Positions 32,169 to 43,089 of a stretch of DNA of 64,000 bases are shown here, piece by piece. Each line of letters opens with the position of its first letter. Positions within the stretch are counted from its first letter, which is position 1. The position numbers and the translations under genes were made by a program. A model generated the notes under the pieces. The model saw only the letters and a program-made list of their open reading frames with translations, did no database searches and was not told the origin of the DNA. Origin of the DNA: Guillardia theta CCMP2712 (taxonomy: Eukaryota; Cryptophyceae; Pyrenomonadales; Geminigeraceae); contig NW_005434656.1 in NCBI RefSeq assembly GCF_000315625.1, positions 843,431-907,430 on the forward strand, in the 5' to 3' direction.

Positions 32169-33346
32169 ATTTTGCCTCCCCCTCACTGGAACTGATCGGT
32201 TCGTATCTCAGCCCTCGAAAACACGTTATTTCATAGCACAATTGGATATGTCACGCGGATGCTTACCGATGTCACATGGCTGGAGCCCTTTTCGAGCGCC
32301 AAGAAGGTGAACCCGTTGATTGTTGTGACGAAACGATTCTTTATCACGTCGTTTCGACCTGGTACTAATGGATCTTTCCCGCCAAAACGTCAGACCGCAC
32401 CACATACCTCCGAGGCGGACTTCTCTGTGCCGGCCCGAAACTTCTGCCCTTCGGAAGTGGAGCCGCCAAGGGGCCCCGGGCTCGGGCGCGGGAACAATGA
32501 GGGAACAATGAGACGGCCCCCCGCATCCCATCGGTCGACTGGAGGGTCTGAGGGGGCCGATCCGACTGCCGCGCGGTCAAACTGGCCTCCTCTTCTCTAG
32601 AGTCACGGTACCCTATGATCGTTCAACCTTGAAGTCACGATAGTGTACTGAATGATGGCTGATCGGATTCAGGTGACTCGTGACCCATCAGTGCTAGTCA
32701 CGCAGGGAATCAGGATCGGACCGGGGCTCAGCAGCACTGGGCACTGACTCGGAGACTGCACACTGAGAGACTCATGAGCATCATGGCCACTGCGCGGCAC
32801 ATCGGATCGGCCGGAGCTGGAAGGGCCTCCCGCCGGGGTCCGTCGGACCGTTGGTGGCCCCGCCGAGTGGGTGGGCCGGCCGGGCGCCGCCGTACTAAGC
32901 CCAGGCTGTACGGCCGCGAGGGTCACGTAGTACCCAGTTAGATCAGAGACTCAGGCTCGCCGCGCCGCAGTGTCCATCCGTCGCAGAACTTCACTCCCGA
33001 AGCCGCTAGAAGGTTGCTCAGTAACTTCAGTAACTTTCAGCGTATGAAGTCAATCAGTCGGCCCCAGTGTGGCAGTCGTCGGATGGGCCCATTACTTTGG
33101 GTAAACCGCACAGTACGGCTTCTACAGTTCGATTTAACTACGCAAGCAGCTCGAAGTGTGCATCGCAATGACAACTTAGCATCCTCAACATTGCGTCACA
33201 CATCATGAATCCTGGACAGTGTTCTTCAATTCATTGCAACGAGCTAATTGGCAAGTTAGAGGACGTCGAGCTTACCACCTCACCATGTACAAAGCACGGG
33301 GAGCTACCATCATCTGCAAGACAGGGCTCACAGGGTGTAAATAAAA
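32169..33346. other. Intergenic with a large G+C-rich island
   Basis: From about 32390 to 33010 the DNA is rich in CCGG, GGCC and GACTC strings. No coding signal. The remainder has mixed composition and no recognised feature. Confidence 0.5.
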
Positions 33347-33680
33347 TCAAACAGATGTCAGCACCCTTCCATGGGAGCGCACAGCGTCCTCCTCAGAATC
33401 GCATCCATCAAAGCTGATCCCCATGGTCTGCAACCAACAGGCGATCAGTCCTCACATCTTCCGGCACAAGTCATACTGACCGATTCAGTGTCAGGAGGGT
33501 TCCAAACCTGCCATCGGAAACTCAGATGAGGAAGAACCAAGAAATTCTGCTCACGTCGCCAGAGGCCGTGTTGTCAGGCATGTCAAGGAAGGGGCCCATC
33601 TGGGGCTCGCCGTTCCCCTTGAAGAAGGATACGTCTGGATGCAGGTAGTACAGAATTCTCTGAGGGAGGACCTTGAAGAA
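33347..33680 (-). CDS. Unrecognised gene, three 3' exons only
   Basis: Exons 33680-33555, 33507-33481 and 33427-33347 splice in phase 0 to FFKVLPQRILYYLHPDVSFF, GNGEPQMGPFLDMPDNTASG, VWNPPDTES and TMGISFDGCDSEEDAVRSHG, ending at TGA 33349-33347. Splice sites are canonical, so these are very probably real. The acceptor before FFKV (TGTTGCAG) shows more upstream exons exist, but the upstream 400 bases are A-rich low-complexity DNA in which I cannot place one. No family recognised. Either the 5' part is remote or the gene has been interrupted. Confidence 0.55.
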
Positions 33681-34493
33681 CTGCAACAGCCGTCAACCTC
33701 TTGGTCACAAAGGATGAGATGTCGTGGCCATCAGGTGGCAATGAGTTCCAAACAGATAAACAGCAAACATCGAGAGTGACATGAAACATGCTCAAAGAAA
33801 TCAGGGTGTGGGTTTCATGTTTCGGAGAAGATAGGGAGGTGGGAAAGCACTTGAATGAGAGATCATGAAGAAGCCAGGATAGACACATCTATTTCTGCAC
33901 AAAACCAAACAAAAACTGAACTGATAAGGACTCGAACTGAACTTGAAAAGGACTCGTTCAGTTTTCAATAATCAAAGCAAGGAATAAGATCTGAAGAAAA
34001 CTCACGAAATGATTGCAGCATATCAATCAATAAAGGCCGACAAACAAACAGAACAATTCAAAGATTTCGCTTGAACCAAAAACCAAACGACAAACAAAAA
34101 TCCCAATACTGAGTAGAGCCCATTATACGAGTCAACAATCGCCCCATTCCTCATTGTTCATCATATTCATTTCGCATTTGTATAGTCACAACGTCAGCGT
34201 CAGCAGCTCCCTGCTACTTCTAGATGCTGCCCCCGTCGCTTCATTCTCACCATGTCGCCAAGTGTCGTGTGAACTACCCCACCGGTCTATGAGCACCGGA
34301 AGGGGGACAGGGGGGGGTGGGGGTAGGTGCAATTCTCTAGATTATTTTCAGTTCTCAGTAATTTGTCCCTGGCCCGGACATGCCCGGACAAGCACCCGGG
34401 GGCCTGACCGGCCCGGCGCACCGCAACACTACTGACAGGTTTCGTGCGGCGGGCTCAGTCCTTGCGCCGTGTTACAAAGGGGAACGCGTGGCT
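33681..34493. other. A-rich low-complexity DNA then a G+C-rich patch
   Basis: 33890-34130 is dominated by AAAACC/CAAACAAA strings. 34300-34440 is G+C-rich, just before the thioredoxin-like gene. No gene is supported. Confidence 0.5.
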
Positions 34494-36023
34494 ATGGCGA
34501 ACAGGTCGAGGAGTGAGGAGAAGGGGAGGGAGAAGGGGAGGGGGACAACAAGCAGGTCGAAGGTGCTGCTTCTGACCATGATCTCGATGAGCCTGCTCGA
34601 CTGGTGCAGTTGCTTCATGCTTTCTCCTTCCCAGAGCTCGTTCTTGTCTAAGGCCTGCAGTCCTTCCAAGGTTGCAGGCTCCCCATCCTTCCAACCTTCC
34701 AACGCGCGAAAGTTTGTCAGGACAGCGAACCCTCGACCGATGTCTTTGAAAATGAGAGAAGAGGAGGGAAAGAGGGACAACGCGATTGATCGCCGAGATG
34801 TCGCCAGACTCGTTAGTGGGGCCGTCGGATTGACTGCTTTTCAGCTCTTCGGGTGTGTTGATGTTTGTTGTCTCAATGATGTGTCAACTGACAGTCAGAC
34901 AAGAAGCAAACCAGCAGATGCATTCACAATGAAGGCAGTGATGAAAGTCTGGAATGATCCTTCCATCTTCATCAAGGTCTTGGATCCCAAGGTGGAGGAC
35001 GAGGCACTCAGCAGGTGGGCAAGGATTTGTTGGAACAAGATTCAGCAGCTGAGTTGAATCCTTCTACAGGTACAGGAGATCGTTGAGATCCGTGTCTTCT
35101 CTCACTAAAGCAGAAGCGGTCATGCTCCATCTCTCGCTAGCTCCCCTCTCTCTAGAATCCTGACGGGATTTCTTCTCACAGGCTGCGTACACGGTTGAGT
35201 TTGACGAGTTCGTGGAGGCTGTGTCGAAGGTTCCGACTTGACAGTGCTGCCTGCAAGCTCATTGATTTCCTGCTGCTCCTGCCCTCAGGTGAAGAAAGTG
35301 AAGATCGGAGATCAGATCGTCGAGAACCCAACGGAAGAGCAGCTGTTGAAGGTGAGCCTGCTTCGTCTGAGGTTTCGACCCCTTGAATGTTCCCGCCCTG
35401 TCGGGTCTCTGCAGGCCTGGAAGGAGGAGGAGATCAGACGGGCTAAGGAGAGAGAAGAGAAAGGGGACGAGCCGTTGACCAGGCCTGTGAGACTCAAGGA
35501 GGAGCAGTCGGACAAACTGCAGACTTACTTCCTCCCTCCTGTTGTCACCAAAGACTCGACTGCACAGGTCCATGGCCTTGTTGGGCGCTAATGTTGGCTG
35601 ATGACATCGTCGTCAGACCATCGCTCTCGGCAAGCACCTGCAGTCTGTTGGAGCTGTGATGTACGGTGCCTACTGGTGCTCTCACTGCTACAACCAGAAG
35701 CAGGTGAGAGAGAGGAGGCGTGTCGTTGATACTGTTGTTGTTCTGTGACATGTTCTGGGGTAGCTTCTTGGAAGGCAAGTCGCAGATGAGACGTTGAAGT
35801 ATGTTGAGTGCGACAAGAAGGGTGCTTACAGCAAGCGCGACATGTGCAAGGAGAAGAAGGTGAGAAACGCATGAACGGGTAAGGGAGGGGGGGCGGGGGT
35901 CTGACCTGGGGACAGGTTCCGGGGTTCCCAACGTGGGAGATCAATGGCGAGCTGTTCCCTGGTGAGAAGAGCCTGGAGGAGCTGGCGAAAATCTCCGGGT
36001 TCGATCTTTCCTCGGTGAAGTGA
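34494..36023 (+). CDS. Plastid (probable thylakoid-lumen) thioredoxin-like protein with CSHC site
   Basis: Nine exons (34494-34852, 34895-35014, 35070-35091, 35182-35229, 35289-35351, 35415-35567, 35617-35703, 35764-35859, 35916-36023) encode 351 residues. The N-terminus has a hydrophobic signal (VLLLTMISMSLLDWCSC) followed by Phe and a Ser/basic transit region. Next is a twin-Arg hydrophobic segment, RRDVARLVSGAVGLTAFQLF, ending in PADA, which looks like a lumenal Tat signal. The C-domain reads GAVMYGAYWCSHCYNQKQLL, LKYVECDKKG and VPGFPTWEINGELFPGE. This matches the thioredoxin-like half of plant LTO1/cyanobacterial VKOR proteins, here without the VKOR membrane domain. CSHC is the redox-active pair. 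A Lys/Glu-rich helical spacer lies between. An oxidative-folding role in the lumen is inferred. Confidence 0.85.
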
Positions 36024-36428
36024 GGAGAGGAGGGAGATGGTGGAACAGGAGGGAAGGGGATGGGATGGGAAAGGAGCTGGAGTGATTGAGAACTGCATTC
36101 TTGTTTTCACCAAGAAGAGATAGTGTTGTTTCAGTTGGTCCCTTCCTCCTGTGTTCCTCCCCTTCAAAGGGCGTCCAGTGCTTGACTGTTAAGATGCTAA
36201 TCTGCAAACCGCCTGCTCCTCAGCAGTCTTGTTGTTCACCTCGAGTACTTCTCATGAAACGTAAGGAACGTTTCGCCCGGCAGCCTGACAGTGGGTGTAT
36301 CAAGAGTTTGCTCACAACCAACGATGGGGCGTCACCCGTACAGCGACTGAGCGTTCTTGACCAGCAGCTCAACTCGATCGTATTGATGGACTAGAGCAAC
36401 AACGTTTCCATCGCACTGGTTCATCCCG

Positions 36429-36729
36429 TCACTCGAGACCCTCCCGATGCAGCAGCTTCACCTTGTCTCCTTCCAGTTCCCCGCAGCCAGTTAAGACTTC
36501 CCCGTCCTGCATCGTCCAGCAGTCACGGCGGGCAAGTTAGTAAGCGTGTTTGCCCTCCTCCTCCCTTTCCTCGTTTGTGTAAATCTTCTTCATTGTCCCT
36601 ACGGTAGCTAGCAAGCTCGTCTCCGCATCATAGCTCGTCACTTCCATCACCTGTGAAATGTCATCATGAGCTTGTTGAGCAGCGTCTCCGGCAATATCAT
36701 CGTCATCTTCATTGTTATCATCATCATCA

Positions 36730-36763
<34 letters not shown>

Positions 36764-36802
36764 CATCACGACCACCATTACGACCACCATTACGACCACG
36801 AC

Positions 36803-36874
<72 letters not shown>

Positions 36875-38497
36875 CATCTTTCTCATACCTTCTCCAGGTC
36901 TCCAGTCCACAACATCTTGTTGTGCATCCCCTGATCATTGCACCAAGCTTTCCATCTCTTTGCTTCTCGTCATGCTACAGCCTCAAAACTAAAAAGGCGC
37001 TCACTGCTCCATCGAAAGTCGTTATTCTCCCCTCGAATCGTTTTCCCAAATCTTCTTTCACCTCTCGCACCTGCAGCAGCAATCTTCAACTCAAATTGTC
37101 ATCAAAATAAACATCATCATCAACATCATCTCTATCAGCGTCATTATTATTATCATCTACATTGTCTCCATTATCAAGATCATCGGCATCATCGTTTTGT
37201 CACCGTCCGTGCAGCTTCTTCTTCCATCATCGTGCAATATGTCAAGATCGCTTCTTGTGTCCCGATCACAGTTCCAGCGCACGACCTACTACTTCCCGCA
37301 ATGGCCGGAAGCACCTTAGAGAAGAAACAAGTCAATGTGAAGAGCGGGGAAAGATTGTGAGCTCACCTTGTCGGCATCATAGTCGGGACATTCAGACGTC
37401 AACCAGCTGAAAGAGGAGAAACGTGAGGAGACAACAAGAATGGCAAGCGTCTTAGGATGATCTGACATGTCTGCAAGGGTTGACCTGACATGATTGCAAG
37501 GTTTGAAGTGAAATCATCTTACCCAACATGGATGGGACAGGCTCCTATCGTCAAGTGCGCCGGCTCGAGCGCAACCCCGATGCCTCGTTGGACTTTCTAG
37601 GAGGGAGAAGTTTGAAAGGACGGGGAGAGATGGCAAACAACTTACGAGGTACAAGAAGGGGTCTCTTTGAAAGAGAACATCTCTGATGTCGCAGAGGAGA
37701 ACCTTTGCGGGCACATGTCAAGGAGGCGGAGCAATAAAGTTGCAAGGATTGAGAAGTCATGAAAGTTACGGAGCGCGCAAGAAACGAACAATCTGATAGA
37801 CAACCTGATCGAACTTGGTCGTCGACTTCTCCAGATATTCTCTAAAGAGGGTGAAACGATGAAGGTTCATCGGCCCTCTCTTAAGAGCAGAGTCACCCAG
37901 AAACAAAATTTCGCAAACAACATCATTAAAGACAACACGACAACACGACAATATCATCAAGGCATGCAAGAGGCATCGTTATGCACGACAACAAGACAAT
38001 ATCATCAAGGCATGCAAGAGGCATCGTTATGCACGACAACAAGACAAGCAAGATGTCGGCATGAAAGATAGCAAGACCACAACACAGCGTCAGGACACAT
38101 CAAGATCCTCTCTACCTCCGCGGACATCGACTTGTCGTCATATTCCACGATCTCGGCATCGAACACGTCCGCCACTTCTTGCAGATCGGCCCTCCCCCTC
38201 TCCGCGCTCATGATAACAACCTGCCTCCTCCTCGCGTCAGACGCTCCTCATCGCGGCAAGTTTCACCTGCGCCATGCACCCCGTGCTCCTTAGAGACGCT
38301 AGGAACACCCGAACCTCATAGGGCAGAAGGCCCTTCTGCGTGCCGAGGATAACGTTTCTCTGCCCTTCCTCAAGGGAGGAGGAGGAGGAGGAGGAGGAGG
38401 AGGAGGAGGAGGAGGAGGAGGAGGAGGAGGAGGAGGAGGTGTGGTGGTGGTGGTTGGAGGAGGAGGAGGAAGACACGTGTCCCAGGAGGAGAAGCAT
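36429..38497 (-). CDS. Putative nucleotide-diphospho-sugar (GT-A-like) glycosyltransferase
   Basis: Ten exons (38497-38267, 38220-38116, 37879-37805, 37702-37646, 37596-37523, 37406-37367, 37314-37204, 36957-36889, 36650-36603, 36506-36429) give 295 residues with every phase consistent. The N-terminal ~45 residues contain a His run and a long poly-Ser encoded by a (TCC)n repeat. Then NVILGTQKGLLPYEVRVFLA, RGPMNLHRFTLFREYLE, FDQVLLCDIRDVLFQRDPF, IGVALEPAHLTIGACPI, SCAGTVIGTQEAILTY and WCNDQGMHNKML. The DxRDVxFQxDPF motif supplies the metal/sugar-nucleotide Asp residues of this transferase family, and NDQGxHN is its second conserved motif. Donor and acceptor are unknown. Three introns of 236-246 nt contain a CAT/ATG microsatellite or a 48-bp duplication. 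The gene starts close to the assembly gap. Confidence 0.8.
36714..36880 (+). repeat. (CAT)n / (CGT)n microsatellite inside a glycosyltransferase intron
   Basis: Long CAT, CGT and ACCATTACG runs within intron 36651-36888. They generate poly-His, poly-Asp, poly-Ile and poly-Met frames that are not genes. Confidence 0.95.
37948..38043 (+). repeat. Perfect 2 x 48-bp tandem duplication in an intron
   Basis: 37948-37995 and 37996-38043 both begin ACAATATCATCAAGGCATGC and end CACGACAACAAG. The repeat lies within intron 37880-38115 of the glycosyltransferase gene. Confidence 0.95.
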
Positions 38498-38578
38498 GAT
38501 AATTTAGTCCTGGAACAGTCTATCCATCTTTGACCGTCTTGCTCCTGCTCGCTGGCTGGCTATCACACACCTCCCTGG

Positions 38579-38678
38579 NNNNNNNNNNNNNNNNNNNNNN
38601 NNNNNNNNNNNNNNNNNNNNNNNNNNNNNNNNNNNNNNNNNNNNNNNNNNNNNNNNNNNNNNNNNNNNNNNNNNNNNN
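38579..38678. other. Assembly gap (100 N)
   Basis: One hundred unknown bases, probably a standard-size placeholder. A frame reading across it is meaningless. The 5' end of the methyltransferase gene may be partly hidden here. Confidence 0.99.
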
Positions 38679-40644
38679 CCCCCCTCCCCCTCCCCCGTTC
38701 CTCCATGTCTCCGTCGCTCTCTCTCACTCGTTGATTTCTGTCTGGCTCATTTCTGGCTCTAGGCGCTCGACCTCCACCTCCACCAAGAGAAGAGCGTACA
38801 AGGAGGCGCGGAGAGCGGTTCTCTATGCTGCCATGCTCATCGCCATCCTCTCTTTCTCCTACCTCTACCTTGTCAACAAGACCAAGTCGCACGGCTCCAG
38901 ACACTCTCCCAAGGCTCAGGGGCGCACACAAGGCAAGCCAGAAGGCAGCAGCGATCCTTTCAGAAGCTGCAGGGCCCTCTACGGCGAGCTGGTCGGGAGT
39001 CCCGGCACGCCGCAGTATCATGCAAGCTTTGCCAGCTCAATGTCTCAGGTGACGAGCTGCCGAGTGTACGAGGACAGTGACGAGCAGGGTCAAGGTGTTT
39101 CGAGGCCCCGTCCATGCTCTGCTGGAACAGTCAATGAGCGAGAGGGAGGGGGTGGAGGACCAAGACGAGGAGGATGCGGATGAGGAGAGTGGCGCAGGAA
39201 ACATCCTGATACAAGTCGACTCACTCTTGCGCAAGTCTGTGCTGCTGGCAGTCTGGGAGAAGTTGAGCATCCTTGCGTCTTCCAGTGGGAGAAAGCAGGG
39301 CGAGCATGGGAGGATAACGACACAGGAAGCGCTTCGTCTGCAGTCAGATATCTCACCCTTCAACGTCCCCCTCCTCTTCCCTTCTTTTTTTGCTCCGCTC
39401 TCCTCCTCCCACAATACTTTCCTTCTTTCCCTTCCCTCCTCCGACCTCCTCTCCTCCGCCCTCCTCTCCTCCGCCCTCCTCTCCTCCGCCCTCCTCTCCT
39501 CCGCCCTCCTCTCCTCCGCCCTCGTGTCCTCCGCCCTCCTGTCCTCCCAGCTCCTGTCCTCCCTCCATTCTGCGTCATCCTATCGGTCGTGGCGGGACAG
39601 GTCCTCGCTTGTTGATTCGTCAACTGGCTTGGGTTTTCGCTGGAGTGTGCTACATTGGATTCAACTTGGGGCATTCTGCCTGTGCTGTAATGCTCCTCCC
39701 TTGTCAAGTCGACGCTCTCTGATGTTTCCCTGGAGATACTTTTGGGAGCTTCGCATGTCAGCCTCTTGTCTGTGGTCGGTCTTTTGTCTTGTCTGTGTTG
39801 AACCTCAAAAGCGTTGAAGGAGATCAGCGAGGAGTGCTGGGTGGCGACTGCGGAGAAAGTGATGCAGCGACGTCTTTCCCTCTCCTGCTTCTGTTCCACC
39901 TCCACCAACTCCACCACCTCCTCCTCCACCACCACCACCTCCTCCACCTCCTCCACCACTCGGTGACCTCCTCCTCCACCACCATCACCACCTTTTCTTG
40001 CTTCTTCACCTGCTCCTCCCATTCTCACTTTGTGCTCCCCCCCCTAATGTTTCTCCTCCTCCTGCTTCTCCAGCTAGAGCTTCTCATGCTTCTCCTTTTC
40101 GTCCTCTCCTTCCTGTCCCCTCTTCCTTACAAGCATCGGCAGGCTGTCCGAGCATTGTTCCATGACAGGTGATGACCATGCCTTTCCCCTCCTCTCCTCC
40201 ATCTTGTTCATCCCCTCTGGGAGCAGGTTCCAGCTTCACTACGGAGATTCCTTGAAGATCCTCCCTGAGCTGACCAGGACTGATTCGCTCAGCTGCAACC
40301 TGTCTGAGTCCTCCCTGCTTGCTCCACTCTCACACCCTCTTGCTTGCTCTCAGGTTCAGAGTCGACGGCGACCACAAGCCTCCTGCTCCTGCCCTTGACC
40401 TCCGCAACGCTCTCACGTCTCGCTCACGCCTCCCGCTGCAGACCTCACGCTCCCACGCAGGGCTCTTAGCGGACCTTCTCTCCTCTGGATGGACGACGTG
40501 GGATGTCCTGGCTGGAACTGTGTGGAGCCAACAAGCACTTGGCGCCGTGCGGTCGAGGAGGGGCAGGTGATGTCCATGGGATGGTGGGAAACACAAGTGA
40601 GGGAAGAGGCAGGTCGAACAGATCGAGTGCCAGGTCGAGGATGA
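38679..40644 (+). CDS. Membrane-anchored SAM-dependent methyltransferase (Methyltransf_24-like), 5' and 3' ends uncertain
   Basis: The first recognisable exon (to 39048) has a type II anchor, AVLYAAMLIAILSFSYLYLV, after a basic stretch. Later exons include FAGVCYIGFNLGHSACAVML at about 39633-39692 (SAM-binding motif I, IGFNxGHSA), HRQAVRALFHDR ending 40168, FQLHYGDSLKILPEL (40227-40301), FRVDGDHKPP (40354-40416, the DGDH motif), and ALSGPSLLWMDDVGCPGW to about 40596. Joins from 40168 onward are in phase, with introns of 44-58 nt. The order motif I, LxxGDS, VDGDH, MDDV is that of Methyltransf_24 enzymes. Exons between 39050 and 39630 (RVKVFRGPVHALLEQSM, EKLSILASSSG) are tentative. Substrate unknown. 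A Golgi or ER membrane location is inferred from the anchor. Confidence 0.6.
39440..39550 (+). repeat. 15-bp tandem repeat (CTCCTCTCCTCCGCC)n
   Basis: About seven near-identical units in a pyrimidine-rich stretch, probably an intron of the methyltransferase gene. One unit carries CGTGT instead of CCTCT. Confidence 0.9.
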
Positions 40645-41006
40645 GACGCACGGCTACTGTGTCGGCAGAGCAACAGGTTGGGGAAGGGCGAGCTAGCAGA
40701 GCAGAGATATGCTCGGGGGAGGGAGCAGGGGGCGGGGAGGAATGGAGAGGGCATCTGGAAAGAATCAGCATATTCATGGTAAGATGACACATTGAAAGAG
40801 AGCCATCTGTCGCTCCCACTGTTGTCCGTCCTCCTGTACAATCCGCACGACCCAGAAGCTAGCTCAAGAAGCCGCAGCAACGATCCTCCAATGGTGTCAA
40901 GTTGCACTGGTCCCTCAAGGCCAGCATTTCCCTCTGCCCTCGTTGACTACAAAATTTCCCTTGACTCTCTGCCCGTCTCGTAACCCCTGCAAAGTTGAGA
41001 GGATGC

Positions 41007-43089
41007 TCATGAAGACTTGATCTTCTTAGCCTTACAGGAAGTGTCAGCAACCGGTGGGGCCCAACGGCTGGTTGTACCTCCTCCTTAGCGTGTCCCTGCG
41101 CGAGGTTGTTGATAACGTCCATCACCTGGCGGGCCCGGTAAGTCTTCAGGAGGAGGAGGAGGAGGAGGAGAGAAAATCTCACGAAGTAGAGAATGAGGCC
41201 GGTGACAAAGTAGTTGAAGAACGACTTAGCAGTGAAATAAGAAGACAACCCCTTGACTTCAGTCTGGTGAACATTCGCTGTCAGTGCTCTCAACAGCACA
41301 AGTAAATTCCACGAACCTGCGGCTTGGTCTTGTCGCAGAACGCCAACACCTTGTCAAAGCCCTCCTCCATCTTCTGCACGACGTTGAAGTGCTCTTGGAA
41401 CTCAGAGACGATGGTGATGAGAACCAACAAGATGCCGAGGACAAACGTGACCAGCGGGATCAACATCATCCTGGGCATCTTGCGGGTGCGCATGCTCAGG
41501 TAGAAGAAGCAAGATGCGATGGGGATGCCAACAAACCAACGGAGGATGTGGAGGACGCGCTTGGCGATTGCCATGACCTCGTCTCGTCCTGTGTGGGAGA
41601 AGATCCAAACAAACAGCAGCTCCTGCATCGGTGCCTTGATGAAACCTTTGCCGATGGTGGTGGCAAGGAGGAACTCCCACATGGGCATCATCGAGTGACC
41701 GCAGCACAACCCGCACATGTCAAACATCGCATTGGGGTATGAGGAGAAGAGGAGCACTCCCCAGAACCCATTGTGCCTCAAGAACTCCACCATCCATCTC
41801 TCAGTCCACTTGAAGGTCTTTACAGCTATCGACCACAGGCTTGCCGAGTCCTCGTCGGAGTCTGCTATGGAGTCCATGATCTCATCGTACTCCTCGTCCT
41901 TCTCTCCTGTTCCCTTCAACGTCAGAATGCCTTTCCTCCGCCTCTCCTGCCGCACCTGCTTTTGCATGCCCATATGCTATGAGATACGGCGGAAGCTCAC
42001 CCAGGGCCGTCCCGACCCCCCAGACGATCACCTGACGACAAGGTGAGCGAGGATGGAGTTGGCAAGGTGTTGGTGGCGAGAACAAGAGCACAAGCACACA
42101 CCGGGAAGAGCAACGACATGTAGATGTTGTACATCGTCGGCGGAGTGGCTCCAGGTGCTGGGGGACCTGGGGGGATCTCGAACGCGTTGGAAAGAGCCGG
42201 AGTGATCTTGAGCATGTTGTAACTGCCGGTGCGAGGTCAGAGGAGAAGATACTAGCACACAAGTCTCATGACCTCGGATCGAAATCCAAAGCTTTCCTGC
42301 TCTCTGCTGTTCTTACCACCGCACAGATGTGGGGGAAAAGGTACAGGGAGCCTGGCGGGCACGGAGGACGGAAAGGAAGGAAGGGCAAAGAGGAGGAGAA
42401 ACGGATCAGGTTGAAAATGTGCTCAGTCAGCACAATCATCAGATCAGAAGATGTCAGAAACAACCTGTGTGCGCTCCCGTTCCTAACCCGACCGAGGAGA
42501 GCACCCCCAGTCCAAACCACCACACAACGTACAGAACGTTATGCCTCACCCTCTGGAGGACAGGTTGATGCGGGCCTTCAATGTAGAAGAGGGATATCGT
42601 GATGAGGATGGCGGAAACAAGCCCGAGCAGTGTTCCGCGGTGTTGCTCTTCTGTGAGCCATCGAAAGGGCTGCCGAAAGAACTCTAGCACAACACAGTTG
42701 AAGTGGTACAGGGTCTTCACAGGATGAGTTAAGAGCGAGATCTTCTCGACCCGCTGCATTCTCCCTTTCGTTTCCTGAGACCTGGACGCCCTCCCGTTGC
42801 TCGATCTCTCCCTGCTGCTCCTGCGCGCGGGGGAGCGTCCCGTCGACTTCTTCTGTGCGGACGGGGATCTTGCAGGGGATTTAGCGGTCGATCGAGACCT
42901 CCTCGGAGTCTTGGGGGAGGAGGTCTTGGCGGGTGTTCTCGGCTTCCTGGGGGAGGCTGCGCCTCGCCCACTGGGGGAGGAGGAGGAGGAGGATTTGCTC
43001 CGCTTATTCGGCGTGGGCGCCATGTCAAGGAAGCTTCTCAGAGAGGACCCCCTTTTTTCCATGAGACTAGTTAGGGTGGGGTAGGTCAT
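41007..43089 (-). CDS. VMP1: VMP1/KMS1-like ER membrane protein
   Basis: Eight exons (43089-42465, 42351-42317, 42206-42102, 42031-41956, 41906-41317, 41263-41183, 41125-41078, 41030-41007) give 527 residues in phase. The N-terminal ~105 residues are a Ser/Pro/Arg/Lys extension with SPxK/SPxR repeats (SPARSPSAQKKSTGRSPARR). The VMP1 core follows: VVWWFGLGVLSSVGLGTGAH, SLYLFPHICAV, PPGPPAPGATPPT, WGVGTALGELPPYLIAY, GFWGVLLFSSYPNAMFDMCG, GLCCGH and TTIGKGFIK, then further helices and the C-terminus VINNLAQGHAKEEAKKIKSS. VMP1 (plant KMS1) is a multispanning DedA-fold ER protein that scrambles phospholipids and is needed for autophagosome formation. The PPGPPAPG segment resembles the plant form. 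The -KKIKSS tail would suit ER retention. It is convergent with the methyltransferase gene. Confidence 0.92.

Noticed and set aside
36537-36992. Poly-Asp, poly-Met, poly-His and poly-Ile frames
   Set aside because: Products of the CAT microsatellite, which lies in an intron of the glycosyltransferase gene.
38530-38760. Open frame crossing the N gap
   Set aside because: One hundred unknown bases cannot support a frame. Only the part after 38760 shows protein-like sequence.
39360-40028. 222-codon Arg/Gly/Glu-rich minus frame
   Set aside because: Caused by the CTCCTC tandem repeat. It overlaps methyltransferase exons on the other strand.
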